64,000 bases of DNA. It comes from Paenibacillus albiflavus. GTDB taxonomy: Bacteria > Bacillota > Bacilli > Paenibacillales > NBRC-103111. Both the position numbers and the translations under genes were made by a program. Each line of letters starts with the position of its first letter. Positions within the stretch are counted from its first letter, which is position 1. Under the pieces are notes generated by a model. It was given only the letters and a program-made list of their open reading frames with translations, was not told where the DNA came from and made no database searches. The stretch spans positions 496,001-560,000 of the forward strand of contig NZ_SKFG01000001.1 in NCBI RefSeq assembly GCF_004344915.1, read 5' to 3'. Below are positions 9,344-18,753 of the stretch, one piece after another.

Positions 9344-10009
9344 TTAGCCCATAGTTTTCCTACCCGCAGTGATTTTCATTCTTTGCTTGCCTTCACGGCA
9401 ATTATCTAGCAGCGGGCAAAGCTCACATGCTGGGTTCTGCGCTTTGCAATGGTATCTCCCAAAGAAAATCAACCGATGATGTGTCTCCGTCCATTCGTTC
9501 TTAGGTACCTTACGCATCAGCTTCTTCTCTACTTCAAGTACAGAATCATCCTTAGCAGCTAGTCCCAGTCGCTTTGACACACGTTCGACATGTGTATCGA
9601 CGGCAATAGCAGGTACACCAAAAGCATTCGAAACGACGACATTTGCGGTTTTACGTCCGACTCCAGGTAACTCAACCAATTGTGCATGTTCATGAGGCAC
9701 TTCACCATTATACTTCTCTATCAGCAAATGGCAAAGCTTTTGTATATGCTTAGCTTTATTTCGAAATAATCCGATCCTACGAATATCCTGTTCCAACTCT
9801 TCAAGCGGAACAGCGATATAATCTTCAGGGCGTTTATATTTCTGAAATAAATCTTTGGTCACTTTATTGACAGTTTCATCAGTACATTGAGCAGACAATA
9901 ATACAGCAATCACAAGCTCGAATGGATTAGAATGGTTAAGTTCACAATGTGCATCGGGAAACATATCTGCCATTGTATCCAGAATATGCCTTACTTTGGT
10001 TCCAGTCAT
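9344..10009 (-). CDS. nth: Endonuclease III (DNA glycosylase/AP lyase)
   Basis: 221 residues, normal family length. The helix-hairpin-helix is LPGVGRKTANVV, carrying the catalytic Lys; the catalytic Asp lies in VDTHVERVSKRLGL. The C-terminal [4Fe-4S] loop has Cys188, 195, 198 and 204 in the exact C-x6-C-x2-C-x5-C spacing. It removes oxidised pyrimidines in base excision repair. In B. subtilis nth follows dnaD; here it lies 18 kb from asnS-dnaD, in an operon with a cell wall amidase and a GerMN lipoprotein, which marks a local rearrangement. The start ATG is preceded by AGAGGTTGA. Confidence 0.97.
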   Translation of the reverse strand: MTGTKVRHILDTMADMFPDAHCELNHSNPFELVIAVLLSAQCTDETVNKVTKDLFQKYKRPEDYIAVPLEELEQDIRRIGLFRNKAKHIQKLCHLLIEKYNGEVPHEHAQLVELPGVGRKTANVVVSNAFGVPAIAVDTHVERVSKRLGLAAKDDSVLEVEKKLMRKVPKNEWTETHHRLIFFGRYHCKAQNPACELCPLLDNCREGKQRMKITAGRKTMG

Positions 10010-10025
10010 TCAACCTCTAAACTCC

Positions 10026-10601
10026 TTATCTTGTGATTGGAGACTCCAATGTGACATGCCCCATCAAGGATTCCGTCGTCTTGCCGTCTTGGGTCACATA
10101 CAGAGATTTAACTTCAGGAAATTGAAAAGCTACATTACTCAATGCTTGAACAAAAAATGATTCACCAGTCGAACCAAGCTGTGCACCTTCATTCAATGTT
10201 AGATCGACTCTTAAAGCATCGCCGTCCAATGCAACCTTGTTGAACGTAACCTTTTGGAATAAAGAAAATAATGTTGAATCATCACTCTGCTTCAGTGCAT
10301 TAAATGCAGCCAGATACATGTCTGCATCCTCTTTATAGGTAATCGTCACCGATTTTTCGATCAGTTTCTCGAGATTATCGTCCGTAAAGAAAACTTTAAC
10401 CTCTTTGGTATGATCAGGAATTGGAGTTGGCGTTGGCTCAGGTGTCGGCATTGGTGTTGTTGTTGGTGTTGGTGTTTCAGTTGCTACCGCAGGTGTTTCA
10501 GTTGGAGCGCCACCCACAAGAGCTTTATTCTTCTGTCCACACCCTGTTAATATTAACGCAATTGTTACTACTAACACAACCCATTTTACAAGTTTATTCA
10601 T
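10026..10601 (-). CDS. GerMN-domain lipoprotein
   Basis: 191 residues. The signal peptide ends in the lipobox LTGC (Cys about 21), so the protein is probably lipid-anchored on the outer face of the membrane. A Thr/Pro-rich linker (about residues 32-62) is followed by a GerMN domain with the typical KVFFTDDNLEKLI start and a late LYVTQDGK segment. GerMN domains occur in the germination/sporulation protein GerM and in lipoproteins next to cell wall hydrolases. The start ATG overlaps the amidase stop by 4 bp (ATGA), so the two are translated together, and a role in peptidoglycan remodelling fits. Confidence 0.88.
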   Translation of the reverse strand: MNKLVKWVVLVVTIALILTGCGQKNKALVGGAPTETPAVATETPTPTTTPMPTPEPTPTPIPDHTKEVKVFFTDDNLEKLIEKSVTITYKEDADMYLAAFNALKQSDDSTLFSLFQKVTFNKVALDGDALRVDLTLNEGAQLGSTGESFFVQALSNVAFQFPEVKSLYVTQDGKTTESLMGHVTLESPITR

Positions 10602-12142
10602 TTGATACCCTCCTTAACTCCAGTAAACTCTATGATGCTGTCAGCGATTGCTTGAGCTAATTTATTCTGGAATGCTTCATCGAATAGCTTAGCTTCGTCA
10701 TTCGGGTTGGAAAGGAAACCAGCTTCGATCAGAACGGCTGGCATCGTTGTTTTGGTAATGACTCGGTAGTTGTTCTTCTTAACCCCGCGATCCACTAAAC
10801 CACTAGCCTTAAGCAAATAATCATGCACGACACTTGCTAAGCTAATGCTATCATCCCGATAATAATAGGTCTCAACGCCATTGGCGGAAGGCTTCTCGAA
10901 TTTATTCGCATGTAAGGATACAAACACAGCCGCATTATGATCATTAGCGAATGATGCTCGATCATCTAGCTCGATCTTCGTGTCGTCCGTTCTAGTGTAT
11001 AACACATTCAAGTGCTTTTCTCGTTCAAGTATGGCACCAATCTTCATGATCATTGGGAATGTGAATTCTTTCTCCGTCCGACCTGAATATGAGCTAGCAC
11101 CAGGATCTGTACCACCATGACCAGCATCTAATACTACATTATATTTCTTAACCCCATCAATCACGACGACTTTATGCGCTGGAATGGTATAATTCGTAAT
11201 TTCAAACGCGAGTTGGCCAGCTGGTGTTTGTGGAATTAGATAATGTTTGGCACCCTTCTTCAGATCAAGCACGATACGAACGGTTGCAGGATTATCACTA
11301 AATTGTGAGTATCTAATTTGTTCAATCAACGGGTGATTCGAGGCTATTTTTCCTTCCGAATTCTTGACAGCTTCTGCAAGCTTAGGTTCAAGAACCGCAT
11401 TCTCAACATCAATGACTAGACGATAAGGGTTGTCCATTGTGAATGACTTATATGCAGGCTTGTCGGCATTGGTTTGAACTATAATACCATTCTCATTAAG
11501 CTCAATACCAGTTAACGTCGTCGTTTTTATTTGTTCTTCACCCGGTTTATTCCCATTATTCGTTGAATTGTCATTATTATTTGGGTTAGATGGGTCTACA
11601 TCAGGATCCAATTCTTCTGCTGGCGGTTCGATAATCGGAGCCGTAAACATAAACACAGTCTTACTTGCATTATCGTAATTGAATTCCACTCCGAATTGTT
11701 CTCCTATAAATCGCAATGGAACTAGCGTAGTTCCTGCATCAATGATTGGAGCTACTTCAAGTTCACTCTCAAATCCGTCTATGTATACCTTTTTCATTCC
11801 TACAAATAGAGTCATCTTTTTATCCTTTTTTTGGATGACTGCCATCTTCTTCTCATTGTTCCATTCGATCTTGGCATCAAATTGCTCTGCGATGACACGC
11901 AGCGGCACGAATGTATAATTCTCTACGAAACGTGGGGGAACTGGAGGATTCAGCTTCTGATCATCCAAAATTAGAGTAATTTGCGGCTCAGCGGCCTTCT
12001 TCTGTGATCCTGTGTCTGATTTAGTCTGCGTCACAGTTGAATTCGTCTTTGTAGCAGCAGGCTCACTAGCAGCTAATACACTGTTTGCTGGCAGTAGTAT
12101 CATGACTGACATAGCAGACAATAATAGTTTCTTAAATTTCAT
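10598..12142 (-). CDS. N-acetylmuramoyl-L-alanine amidase with stalk and AMIN domains
   Basis: About 514 residues from the ATG at 12142 (GAGGTG just upstream); a TTG four codons earlier is possible. In order: signal peptide ending near LAAS; a copper-amine-oxidase N-terminal-like domain (about 60-165, repeated FVPLRVIAEQF/LVPLRFIGEQF motifs); an Asn-rich linker; an AMIN domain (about 215-320); and an Amidase_3 catalytic domain starting VVLDAGHGGTDPGA, with later zinc and catalytic residues in SLHANKF and LIEAGFLSN. It should cleave the peptide stem from muramic acid outside the cell. A double-hairpin repeat lies about 100 bp upstream. Confidence 0.94.
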   Translation of the reverse strand: MKFKKLLLSAMSVMILLPANSVLAASEPAATKTNSTVTQTKSDTGSQKKAAEPQITLILDDQKLNPPVPPRFVENYTFVPLRVIAEQFDAKIEWNNEKKMAVIQKKDKKMTLFVGMKKVYIDGFESELEVAPIIDAGTTLVPLRFIGEQFGVEFNYDNASKTVFMFTAPIIEPPAEELDPDVDPSNPNNNDNSTNNGNKPGEEQIKTTTLTGIELNENGIIVQTNADKPAYKSFTMDNPYRLVIDVENAVLEPKLAEAVKNSEGKIASNHPLIEQIRYSQFSDNPATVRIVLDLKKGAKHYLIPQTPAGQLAFEITNYTIPAHKVVVIDGVKKYNVVLDAGHGGTDPGASSYSGRTEKEFTFPMIMKIGAILEREKHLNVLYTRTDDTKIELDDRASFANDHNAAVFVSLHANKFEKPSANGVETYYYRDDSISLASVVHDYLLKASGLVDRGVKKNNYRVITKTTMPAVLIEAGFLSNPNDEAKLFDEAFQNKLAQAIADSIIEFTGVKEGIK

Positions 12143-12244
12143 CTCGCACCTCAAATCAAATAGAATAGTCTAGCACATGATGTAAGCGAATCAATAACAC
12201 GTTGATATGAGTAATGAAATCGATTCTATTAATTCCATGGCAAG

Positions 12245-12334
12245 AAGAAACGGTTTCACCGTCTTTAATAGACGGAGCGTTTCTTAGGATGATACTTAGA
12301 ATTTATTAAACGAATGTTATAAATTCTATATCAC
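12245..12334 (-). repeat. Double-hairpin repeat, copy A
   Basis: One of three ~90-bp copies (others 34675-34764 and 45099-45189). The first hairpin is bounded by AAGAAACG and CGTTTCTT with an inner ACCGTC/GACGG stem. The second is bounded by GATGATA and TATATCAC with an inner AGAATTTAT/ATAAATTCT stem. It lies upstream of the amidase gene. In this copy the inner first stem is CCGTC-TTTAATA-GACGG. The strand given is that of the neighbouring genes. Confidence 0.9.
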
Positions 12335-12475
12335 CAAAATAGTATAAAGTTAGACGCACAACTACTGCATAAAGTTGCAGTCTTTAGCAAATTTCTCAGA
12401 TCTATTTAAAGCATAGATTGTTTCAGCCTATTTTTCAACAAAACTAGCAAAAGATTATTAAAAGTTATGCAAAAA

Positions 12476-12505
12476 AATCTATCTCTAGTAAGCTAGAGAT
12501 AGATT
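12476..12505 (-). terminator. leuCD terminator
   Basis: A perfect 13-bp stem (AATCTATCTCTAG / CTAGAGATAGATT) with the loop TAAG. On the minus strand it is followed by a run of six to seven T (the A run at 12471-12477). It lies 37 bp after the leuD stop. Confidence 0.93.
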
Positions 12506-12541
12506 GAATTTTTCTATCATTTTCCTATCATAAGAAAACGA

Positions 12542-13150
12542 TTATTTAGCGTAAGAAATTCTTGCCTGATGCTGCTCTTCATATGCGGCAATTTTATCCG
12601 CGTGCTGCAAGGTTAAACCGATATCATCCAATCCTTGTAGGAGGAATTGACGACGGTGTTCATCAAGATCGAAGCTGTAAGATAGACCATAATTATCTGT
12701 AATCTGCTTAGCTTCCAAATCTACACTTAGCTGATAGCCTTCATATTGAGCTGTACGCTGGAATAGTTCCTCTACTTGCTCCTCTGACAATTTGATCGGA
12801 AGAATACCGTTCTTAAAGCAGTTATTATAGAAAATATCCGCATAAGAAGGTGCAATGACAACTTTGAAACCATAATCAAGAATCGCCCATGGCGCATGCT
12901 CACGTGATGATCCGCAGCCAAAATTCGCTCTGGAAATAAGAACGGATGCACCTGCATAACGAGGTTTGTTCAATTCGAAATCAGGAATCACGTTGCCGCT
13001 CTCGTCAAAACGCCATTCAAAGAATAAAAATTGACCAAATCCAGTACGCTCGATGCGCTTAAGAAATTGCTTTGGAATGATAGCGTCTGTATCGACGTTA
13101 ACACGATCGACTGGCGCAACGAGTCCTGTTAATTGTTTAAAAGCTTCCAT
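12542..13150 (-). CDS. leuD: 3-isopropylmalate dehydratase, small subunit
   Basis: 202 residues starting [29 protein letters not shown], the standard LeuD beginning. An upstream in-frame extension into leuC is possible but has no ribosome site, whereas ATG 13150 is preceded by AAGGAGG. The swivel domain motif [17 protein letters not shown] is complete. With LeuC it isomerises 2-isopropylmalate to 3-isopropylmalate in leucine synthesis. It starts 1 bp after the leuC stop, so expression is coupled. leuA and leuB are not in the window. Confidence 0.97.
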   Translation of the reverse strand: MEAFKQLTGLVAPVDRVNVDTDAIIPKQFLKRIERTGFGQFLFFEWRFDESGNVIPDFELNKPRYAGASVLISRANFGCGSSREHAPWAILDYGFKVVIAPSYADIFYNNCFKNGILPIKLSEEQVEELFQRTAQYEGYQLSVDLEAKQITDNYGLSYSFDLDEHRRQFLLQGLDDIGLTLQHADKIAAYEEQHQARISYAK

Positions 13151-13151
13151 G

Positions 13152-14567
13152 TTATTTGGCCTCCTTAAATTCCCAATTGCGGACATCATAGAAATGTCCT
13201 TTGATTGCAGCAGCAACTGCCATCTCTGGAGAAACTAGATGTGTTCTGCCGCCACGACCTTGGCGTCCTTCAAAGTTACGGTTGGATGTTGATGCACAGC
13301 GTTCACCTGGGCTTAAGACGTCCGGATTCATCGCTAGGCACATCGAGCAGCCCGCATCGCGCCATTCAAATCCTGCCTGAATGAATATTTGATCAAGACC
13401 TTCCTTCTCTGCTTGCGCCTTGACGCGTCCAGAGCCAGGAACGACAATCGCATTCACAGTTGGTGAAACTTGGTAGCCATTAGCAACTTGTGCCGCAGCT
13501 CTTAAATCTTCAATTCTACCATTCGTACATGATCCGATGAACACTCGATCGACCTTCAGGTCACTCATCGGTGTACCAGGCGTTAATCCCATATATTCAA
13601 GCGCTTTTTCAGCTGCTTTACGCTCGTTCTCTGTTGCAAAATCAGCCGGATTCGGTACATCAGCTGTAATATCTGTACCCATACCTGGGCTTGTTCCCCA
13701 AGTTACTTGTGGCGCAAGCGTGTCAGCGTCAAAATCACATACTAGATCATAAGTTGCACCTTCATCAGAAGATAGAAGCTTCCAAGCTTCAACTGCTTGA
13801 TCGAATGCCTCACCTTGCGGCACATATTCACGACCGCGCAAGTAATTGAAAGTAGTTTCGTCTGGCGCAATTAGACCTGCTCTTGCACCAGCTTCAATTG
13901 ACATGTTGCATACGGTCATACGCTCTTCCATCGAGAGCTTGCGGATTGCGTCGCCAGTATATTCAATTACATAGCCTGTAGCAAAGTCAGTACCGTATTT
14001 AGCAATGATTCCAAGAATCAAGTCTTTGGCCTTTACGCCTGGTTTAAGCGATCCATTCACGCGAACTTCAAGCGTCTTCGCTTTGGCTTGCTGCAACGTT
14101 TGTGTTGCGAGTACATGTTCAACCTCACTTGTACCAATACCAAATGCAAGCGCACCGAACGCGCCATGTGTTGAAGTATGGGAGTCACCGCATACGATCG
14201 TTTTGCCTGGATGTGTTAGTCCAAGCTCTGGACCCATAACGTGTACAACACCTTGATCTGCTGAATTCAAATCAAAGCACTTCACGCCGAAATCAGCACA
14301 GTTTTGTGATAAGGTATCAATTTGCTGCTTGGAGATTGGATCTTTTATATTAAAGCGATCCTTTGTAGGTACGTTGTGGTCCATTGTCGCAAATGTTAAA
14401 TCAGGTCTGCGGACTTTGCGTCCTGCAAGGCGCAAACCTTCAAATGCTTGTGGAGAAGTCACTTCATGCACCAAATGTAAATCGATATAAATAACGCTAG
14501 GCTTACCCTCTTCTTGATGAACAACGTGATTGTCCCAAATTTTCTCGAACATTGTCTTTTTGCTCAT
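13152..14567 (-). CDS. leuC: 3-isopropylmalate dehydratase, large subunit
   Basis: About 471 residues from the ATG at 14567 ([11 protein letters not shown]), with GGGGTGAAGG upstream; an ATG seven codons earlier is less likely. Aconitase-family signatures are present, including the [4Fe-4S] cysteines in FIGSCTNGR and AGCSMCLAM, and the early motif [17 protein letters not shown]. It works with LeuD in the cytoplasm. The gene is divergent from a LysR-type regulator gene 117 bp away, an arrangement typical of a regulator controlling its neighbour. Confidence 0.97.
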   Translation of the reverse strand: MSKKTMFEKIWDNHVVHQEEGKPSVIYIDLHLVHEVTSPQAFEGLRLAGRKVRRPDLTFATMDHNVPTKDRFNIKDPISKQQIDTLSQNCADFGVKCFDLNSADQGVVHVMGPELGLTHPGKTIVCGDSHTSTHGAFGALAFGIGTSEVEHVLATQTLQQAKAKTLEVRVNGSLKPGVKAKDLILGIIAKYGTDFATGYVIEYTGDAIRKLSMEERMTVCNMSIEAGARAGLIAPDETTFNYLRGREYVPQGEAFDQAVEAWKLLSSDEGATYDLVCDFDADTLAPQVTWGTSPGMGTDITADVPNPADFATENERKAAEKALEYMGLTPGTPMSDLKVDRVFIGSCTNGRIEDLRAAAQVANGYQVSPTVNAIVVPGSGRVKAQAEKEGLDQIFIQAGFEWRDAGCSMCLAMNPDVLSPGERCASTSNRNFEGRQGRGGRTHLVSPEMAVAAAIKGHFYDVRNWEFKEAK

Positions 14568-14629
14568 TACCTTCACCCCATGTTCCAAATCTTTGATTTC
14601 ATCCTATCATTTCTTTATTCATTGTTCCA

Positions 14630-14642
14630 AGATATAATATCT
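14630..14642. promoter_or_regulatory. Candidate LysR-type operator between leuC and the regulator gene
   Basis: The 13-bp palindrome AGATATAATATCT (six-base arms around a central A) lies 43 bp before the lysR-type ATG and 63 bp before leuC. LysR-type regulators bind such interrupted dyads (T-N11-A type). The position suits joint control of both genes; binding is inferred. Confidence 0.4.
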
Positions 14643-14684
14643 ATAGTCTTAATAGGTAAAAACAATAAGGAGAATCAAATCACA

Positions 14685-15581
14685 ATGGAACTTAGGCAAC
14701 TGTTATACGCTGTTCAAATTGCCAAAGAGCATAACTTTTCAAGAGCTGCCGAGAAATTGCACATCGCTCAACCTTCCCTGTCACAGCAATTATCCAAATT
14801 GGAAAAAGAAATCGGCGTCCTCCTTTTTCACCGCAACACGAACTCCGTGGAATTAACACATGCAGGACAGCTGTTCATTGATAAAGCGCAGCAAATTCTT
14901 GGCATGGTCGACGGACTCAGACAAGAGATGGAAGATATATCGCAAATGAAAAAAGGGAAACTGATCGTCGGCTCCATGCCAATCACAGGCGCAACTATTC
15001 TGCCGCTCGTATTACCCGTTTTCCAGAAGCGTTTCCCTCAGATCGATATCACTTTAATCGAAGAAACATCCGCCAATTTAGAAGGGTTGACGGCAAGTGG
15101 CGAGACTGATATTTCGCTTCTCATGCTCCCGCTTCAGCAAGAAAAGCTTGTATACCAAACGATTTATGAAGAAGAGATCGTATTGACAGTTCCACCCGAG
15201 CATCCTTTAGCATTACGCAAATCCACAATGATCGATGTCAGTGAACTGGCAGCTGAACCTTTTATCGCATTAAAAAGAGGCCAAGGATTGCGTAAAATGA
15301 CACACGAGTTATGTAATGAAGCCGGCTTTACGCCAAATGTCGTATTCGAAAGCAGCAATATGGAAACCGTCTTATCGCTTGTCGCAGCCGGCATGGGGAT
15401 TGCATTCGTTCCTTCAATGATTTCACAGCGAACGTATAGCGATATTTCACCTGTCAATCTTCACTTAGCCATGAGACCAACACGCAAACTTGTTATCGCT
15501 TATCGCAGAGAAAGATACTTGTCGAAAGCAGCCGAGGCATTTATCAACACCATCAGCGAAGTCATGCAATCGCGCATATGA
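14685..15581 (+). CDS. LysR-family transcriptional regulator
   Basis: 298 residues from ATG 14685, preceded by AAGGAG at 14667-14672. The longer in-frame extension back into leuC is not supported. The N-terminal winged helix-turn-helix is classical (LRQLLYAVQIAKEHNFSRAAEKLHIAQPSLSQQ, about residues 2-36). A type-2 periplasmic-binding-like effector domain follows from about residue 90 (KLIVGSMPITGATILPLVLP). It is divergent from leuCD and probably controls it and itself, perhaps in response to a branched-chain intermediate. I cannot assign a specific orthologue. Confidence 0.93.
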   Translation: MELRQLLYAVQIAKEHNFSRAAEKLHIAQPSLSQQLSKLEKEIGVLLFHRNTNSVELTHAGQLFIDKAQQILGMVDGLRQEMEDISQMKKGKLIVGSMPITGATILPLVLPVFQKRFPQIDITLIEETSANLEGLTASGETDISLLMLPLQQEKLVYQTIYEEEIVLTVPPEHPLALRKSTMIDVSELAAEPFIALKRGQGLRKMTHELCNEAGFTPNVVFESSNMETVLSLVAAGMGIAFVPSMISQRTYSDISPVNLHLAMRPTRKLVIAYRRERYLSKAAEAFINTISEVMQSRI

Positions 15582-15664
15582 CACCCTTCTATTCACGTTG
15601 ACATACATATAATCACAAACTCGATTCATGTGTATTTCGATTTTCGGTATAGGATTGGAGCCGT

Positions 15665-16642
15665 ATGATGATGCGTTCACAAGTAAACTCCCAAATCCGT
15701 AAAGTTGCCCGAAGTTATGGTCTTGAAATAACGAAGTTAACACCATGCGCTTCTTTTTATAAATCTAACTCCGCATATAAGGCAGATACTAAACAAGGGA
15801 CGTTCCTGATAAAGCCATTTATCGGAAGCGAAGTTAAATTACGCAGGATCACTGCCTATATGAAACGTTTAGAGAATGAGCAATACCCGTACATGCCTTC
15901 CTGGCGTACTAACCTAGCAGGAACGATGTGGATTCGCAAAAATAACAAGCTTTACTATGTGACAGACTGGATCGATGGACAACAGCTTGGAGAAGCCGAG
16001 CAAGACTACATGAGAGTTGGCAAAGCCTTAGCTACATTACACGCCAAAAGCATTCGTATAAGAAACTGGAAGCCGAGAAATGTATTAGCAGAGGTCAATC
16101 AACTACGAGTTCAAAATCATAAATTTTTACGCCGACTTCCTTTCTTACAGAATAACCGTACCGAGCAAGGCAAATGGTTTAAGCTTGTTGGATCACATTG
16201 TAAACTAATGGCAGAAGAGGCATGTCAGATTCTAGACCAACCCTCCACTGCTCGTAAATTAAAGCTTGCAAGACTTGCACTTGTGCACAACGATGTCACA
16301 ATCCCGAATATTATCAATAGTGTCAACCAACTTTATTTGATTGATTGGGAATGCAGCTATGTCGGATCCATTTATTACGAGATTGTAAGAGCATTAGCAA
16401 ATACAACCCTTTTTAACACAGGAAAAATCAATGCTTTTCTCACCGAATATACAAAATTTCGACCACTTGATAAACAGGAAAAAATGATTATTTCCGCTTT
16501 GTTCCGCTTGCCTCGTGAAGTGTGGTATTTGGGATTGCATTCGAATCGTGGGAGCAAATCCACCTTATTTCAAATTGTACGCGATACTTGGTCGAAACGA
16601 ATGGAGGCCATTCACTGGGTTGACGAGTGGGCAAAGGCGTAA
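15665..16642 (+). CDS. CotS-family spore coat kinase-like protein (first of two)
   Basis: 325 residues with the CotS/YsxE kinase-like fold, related to aminoglycoside phosphotransferases. The catalytic-loop equivalent is LVHNDVTIPNI (about residues 203-213) and the metal-binding equivalent is LIDWECSYVG. The invariant loop Asp is kept (HND), so activity cannot be excluded. CotS proteins are made in the mother cell and join the inner spore coat. Three ATG codons in a row begin the gene, after GGAG. The next gene encodes a divergent paralogue 30 bp downstream. Confidence 0.85.
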   Translation: MMMRSQVNSQIRKVARSYGLEITKLTPCASFYKSNSAYKADTKQGTFLIKPFIGSEVKLRRITAYMKRLENEQYPYMPSWRTNLAGTMWIRKNNKLYYVTDWIDGQQLGEAEQDYMRVGKALATLHAKSIRIRNWKPRNVLAEVNQLRVQNHKFLRRLPFLQNNRTEQGKWFKLVGSHCKLMAEEACQILDQPSTARKLKLARLALVHNDVTIPNIINSVNQLYLIDWECSYVGSIYYEIVRALANTTLFNTGKINAFLTEYTKFRPLDKQEKMIISALFRLPREVWYLGLHSNRGSKSTLFQIVRDTWSKRMEAIHWVDEWAKA

Positions 16643-16672
16643 TAGTACCTCTTAAAGAGAGGCAGTAAAACA

Positions 16673-17569
16673 ATGAATCAAACACAAATTAATACATTTT
16701 ACAATTTAACCATCACCAAGATAGAGCCAGTCAAAGATGTATATAAACTCCACACCAAGCAGAATGGTATTCTATGTCTCAAGTGCTACAACACTTCAAG
16801 TGCGGATATGGACTTTATCGCTCAAGTGTTTACACATTTAAAGAATAAAGACTACCCTTATGCACCAATCATATTTCCTACACGCACAGATACCTCATGG
16901 TTTCGTATAAAGGATACCTATTACATGCTCACGAATTGGGTCAATGGGGTCTCTCCTAACTTTAATCACAGACGTGCGATTAAAAAAGCAGTTATAGCAC
17001 TCGCCAAATTCCATCAATATGCAGAAGGGCTGCCCAAAGAAATAATTCCTCCATCCAGACAACATCTGCATAAGCTGTCTGAGAAAATTGCTTTGTATAA
17101 ACAAATTCTAGAAACTAAATTGTCAACCAATGAAGCTAAACCTTTGCTAGACTTGTGTGATCAAGCAAGCTTCTATCTTCGGGATGAGCAGAGCGTAACT
17201 GCGCTACAACAAGAAGCCGCAGCGGGCGCTTTTACACATGGCGATTATAATTATCCTAACCTTGTTAAGTACAATCATCATTTATATCTCATCGATTTTG
17301 AAAATTGTCGGCATCTCACAAGAATGACTGACCTTTCACATATTTTGCATCGAAACTTCGCATGGAATGGCAGTACGACATTGCGGTTCATTGATTACTA
17401 TGAGAACTATCGACCATTGCCTAGAGAACATCGTCACTTACTTGCTGCACTTCTCCATATACCATACCCAGTAATTCGCGATTTGAATTTAAAAAGACAG
17501 ACTGCGATTCGTCTGCCTTCCACATATCAAATAGACAAATATGTCCGCTACCTCAAACGTCTGCTATAA
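16673..17569 (+). CDS. CotS-family spore coat kinase-like protein (second of two)
   Basis: 298 residues, same fold as the preceding gene but low identity, so the duplication is old. The loop motif is FTHGDYNYPNLV and the DFG-equivalent is LIDFENCRHL. Both also share a late PLxxxx(R/E)xxL segment and a C-terminal basic end. It probably has a spore coat or other sporulation role by family. It is the last gene of this plus-strand pair and converges on the VOC gene, whose stop lies only 3 bp away. No separate terminator is clear. Confidence 0.83.
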   Translation: MNQTQINTFYNLTITKIEPVKDVYKLHTKQNGILCLKCYNTSSADMDFIAQVFTHLKNKDYPYAPIIFPTRTDTSWFRIKDTYYMLTNWVNGVSPNFNHRRAIKKAVIALAKFHQYAEGLPKEIIPPSRQHLHKLSEKIALYKQILETKLSTNEAKPLLDLCDQASFYLRDEQSVTALQQEAAAGAFTHGDYNYPNLVKYNHHLYLIDFENCRHLTRMTDLSHILHRNFAWNGSTTLRFIDYYENYRPLPREHRHLLAALLHIPYPVIRDLNLKRQTAIRLPSTYQIDKYVRYLKRLL

Positions 17570-17571
17570 AT

Positions 17572-17940
17572 TTATATTCGTTCGATGAATTCCAATCGAT
17601 TGCCAAAAGGATCCTCCACATGAAAGCGGATGACATGTTCGATCGAATCATCATCTTGAACCTGAATACCCATTTTAATCAGATGATCTCTGAGCAGCTC
17701 AATCTGTTCAATGACAAATGCTGGATGAGCTTTTTTAGCGGGATGAAACGGTTCCTGAACTCCAATATGAATTTGCTGCTGACCACATTCAAACCACACA
17801 CCTCCACGACTTAATAACTTTGTTGGTTTAGGAATTTCCTTCAGTCCCAACCTTTCCCCGTAAAACTTCCTTGCTTGCTCCTCACATCCTGCAGGAGCAG
17901 CTAGCTGCACGTGATCAATCCCCATAAATTCAAATTGCAT
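17572..17940 (-). CDS. VOC-family (glyoxalase/bleomycin-resistance fold) protein
   Basis: 122 residues with one vicinal-oxygen-chelate domain: MGIDHVQLAAPAGCEEQARKFYGERLGL at the start, FECGQQQIHIGV in the middle, and FHVEDPFGNRLEFIE at the end. The metal-ligand positions (His near residue 10, His/Glu later) are largely present. Possible roles include thiol-dependent detoxification of small molecules; the substrate is unknown. It follows the methyltransferase gene by 13 bp in the same direction and may be under the same operator. Confidence 0.85.
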   Translation of the reverse strand: MQFEFMGIDHVQLAAPAGCEEQARKFYGERLGLKEIPKPTKLLSRGGVWFECGQQQIHIGVQEPFHPAKKAHPAFVIEQIELLRDHLIKMGIQVQDDDSIEHVIRFHVEDPFGNRLEFIERI

Positions 17941-17953
17941 TCAATTCTCCCCC

Positions 17954-18733
17954 TTATTTTACAGCGAACCAAATAGTCCAACGGTCTTGCTCCACGATTG
18001 GCCTACTGCTCACCTTAATCATTTCCGCTTCAATATATTCAACTATCTCTGTCAGTTCAGAATCATTTAATTCATGCAAAATGGAGCGCCCTCTTCGTTC
18101 AAGCAAATCATGCCTTAAATCCTGAAGATCTTCATAAATTCTTCTTACTTCCCATAACTTCTCCTCGTTAATGCTCTTGAAGCCTGCTTTACGCAGAGAA
18201 CGCAAAACTTGATCGCTCGTATGCCTTCGTTCTGCCTCAACTGCCGCAAGATGCGGAAATCTCTCTGCAAAATAACCTCGAATATGTGAAGCGCTGCCTG
18301 GAAGTAAGCAATCTTCAGGCGTACGATCCTGCACGATCAATTGACCGCCTGGCTTAAGCAATCGATAGGCTTCGGTAAAACAAACATCAAGATCCTGCAC
18401 ATGATGAATAAGTGCACGCTCCAGAATCACATCGAAAGAAGCATCATTTAACCCTGTTCTAAGCGCATTTCCTTGTTGATATCGAATTTGATGATCTGCG
18501 GGCAAATTACTTCTTGCCCCTTCCAGCATGCTTTCCGAGTAATCCATCCCAAGTACATCTGCAGCACCCATAGCTGCTAGCGCTCTAGAATAAATACCTC
18601 CCCCACAGCCGAGGTCAAGAACGCTCTTCCCCTGAAGATTGATTTTGCCCTCAATCCAATTACGCCAAGATTCATTTGCTTCTCGCAATGCATAAGAACG
18701 CTGCAGATTCTGATCATGGAAATTAATAGGCAT
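17954..18733 (-). CDS. Class I SAM-dependent methyltransferase
   Basis: About 259 residues from ATG 18733 (AAAAGGGGATG upstream). An earlier ATG at 18760 lies inside an operator palindrome and has no ribosome site. SAM-binding motif I is VLDLGCGGGIYSRAL, followed by LGMDYSESML, a typical UbiE/Methyltransf_11 arrangement, then FDVILERALIHHV and LLKPGGQLIVQDRT. The C-terminal part (EEKLWEVRRIYEDLQDLRHD) may bind the substrate, which is unknown. With the VOC protein it forms a two-gene unit behind a promoter carrying two tandem palindromes. Confidence 0.88.
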   Translation of the reverse strand: MPINFHDQNLQRSYALREANESWRNWIEGKINLQGKSVLDLGCGGGIYSRALAAMGAADVLGMDYSESMLEGARSNLPADHQIRYQQGNALRTGLNDASFDVILERALIHHVQDLDVCFTEAYRLLKPGGQLIVQDRTPEDCLLPGSASHIRGYFAERFPHLAAVEAERRHTSDQVLRSLRKAGFKSINEEKLWEVRRIYEDLQDLRHDLLERRGRSILHELNDSELTEIVEYIEAEMIKVSSRPIVEQDRWTIWFAVK

Positions 18734-18753
18734 CGATACATCCCCTTTTAATT

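Larger units (their letters stand above)
12143..12541. other. Intergenic region between leuD and the amidase gene
   Basis: About 400 bp without a gene. It holds the leuCD terminator (12476-12505) and double-hairpin repeat copy A (12245-12334). The AT-rich parts 12143-12244 and 12335-12475 should contain the amidase promoter, but I found no convincing -35/-10 pair and no open reading frame. Confidence 0.7.
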
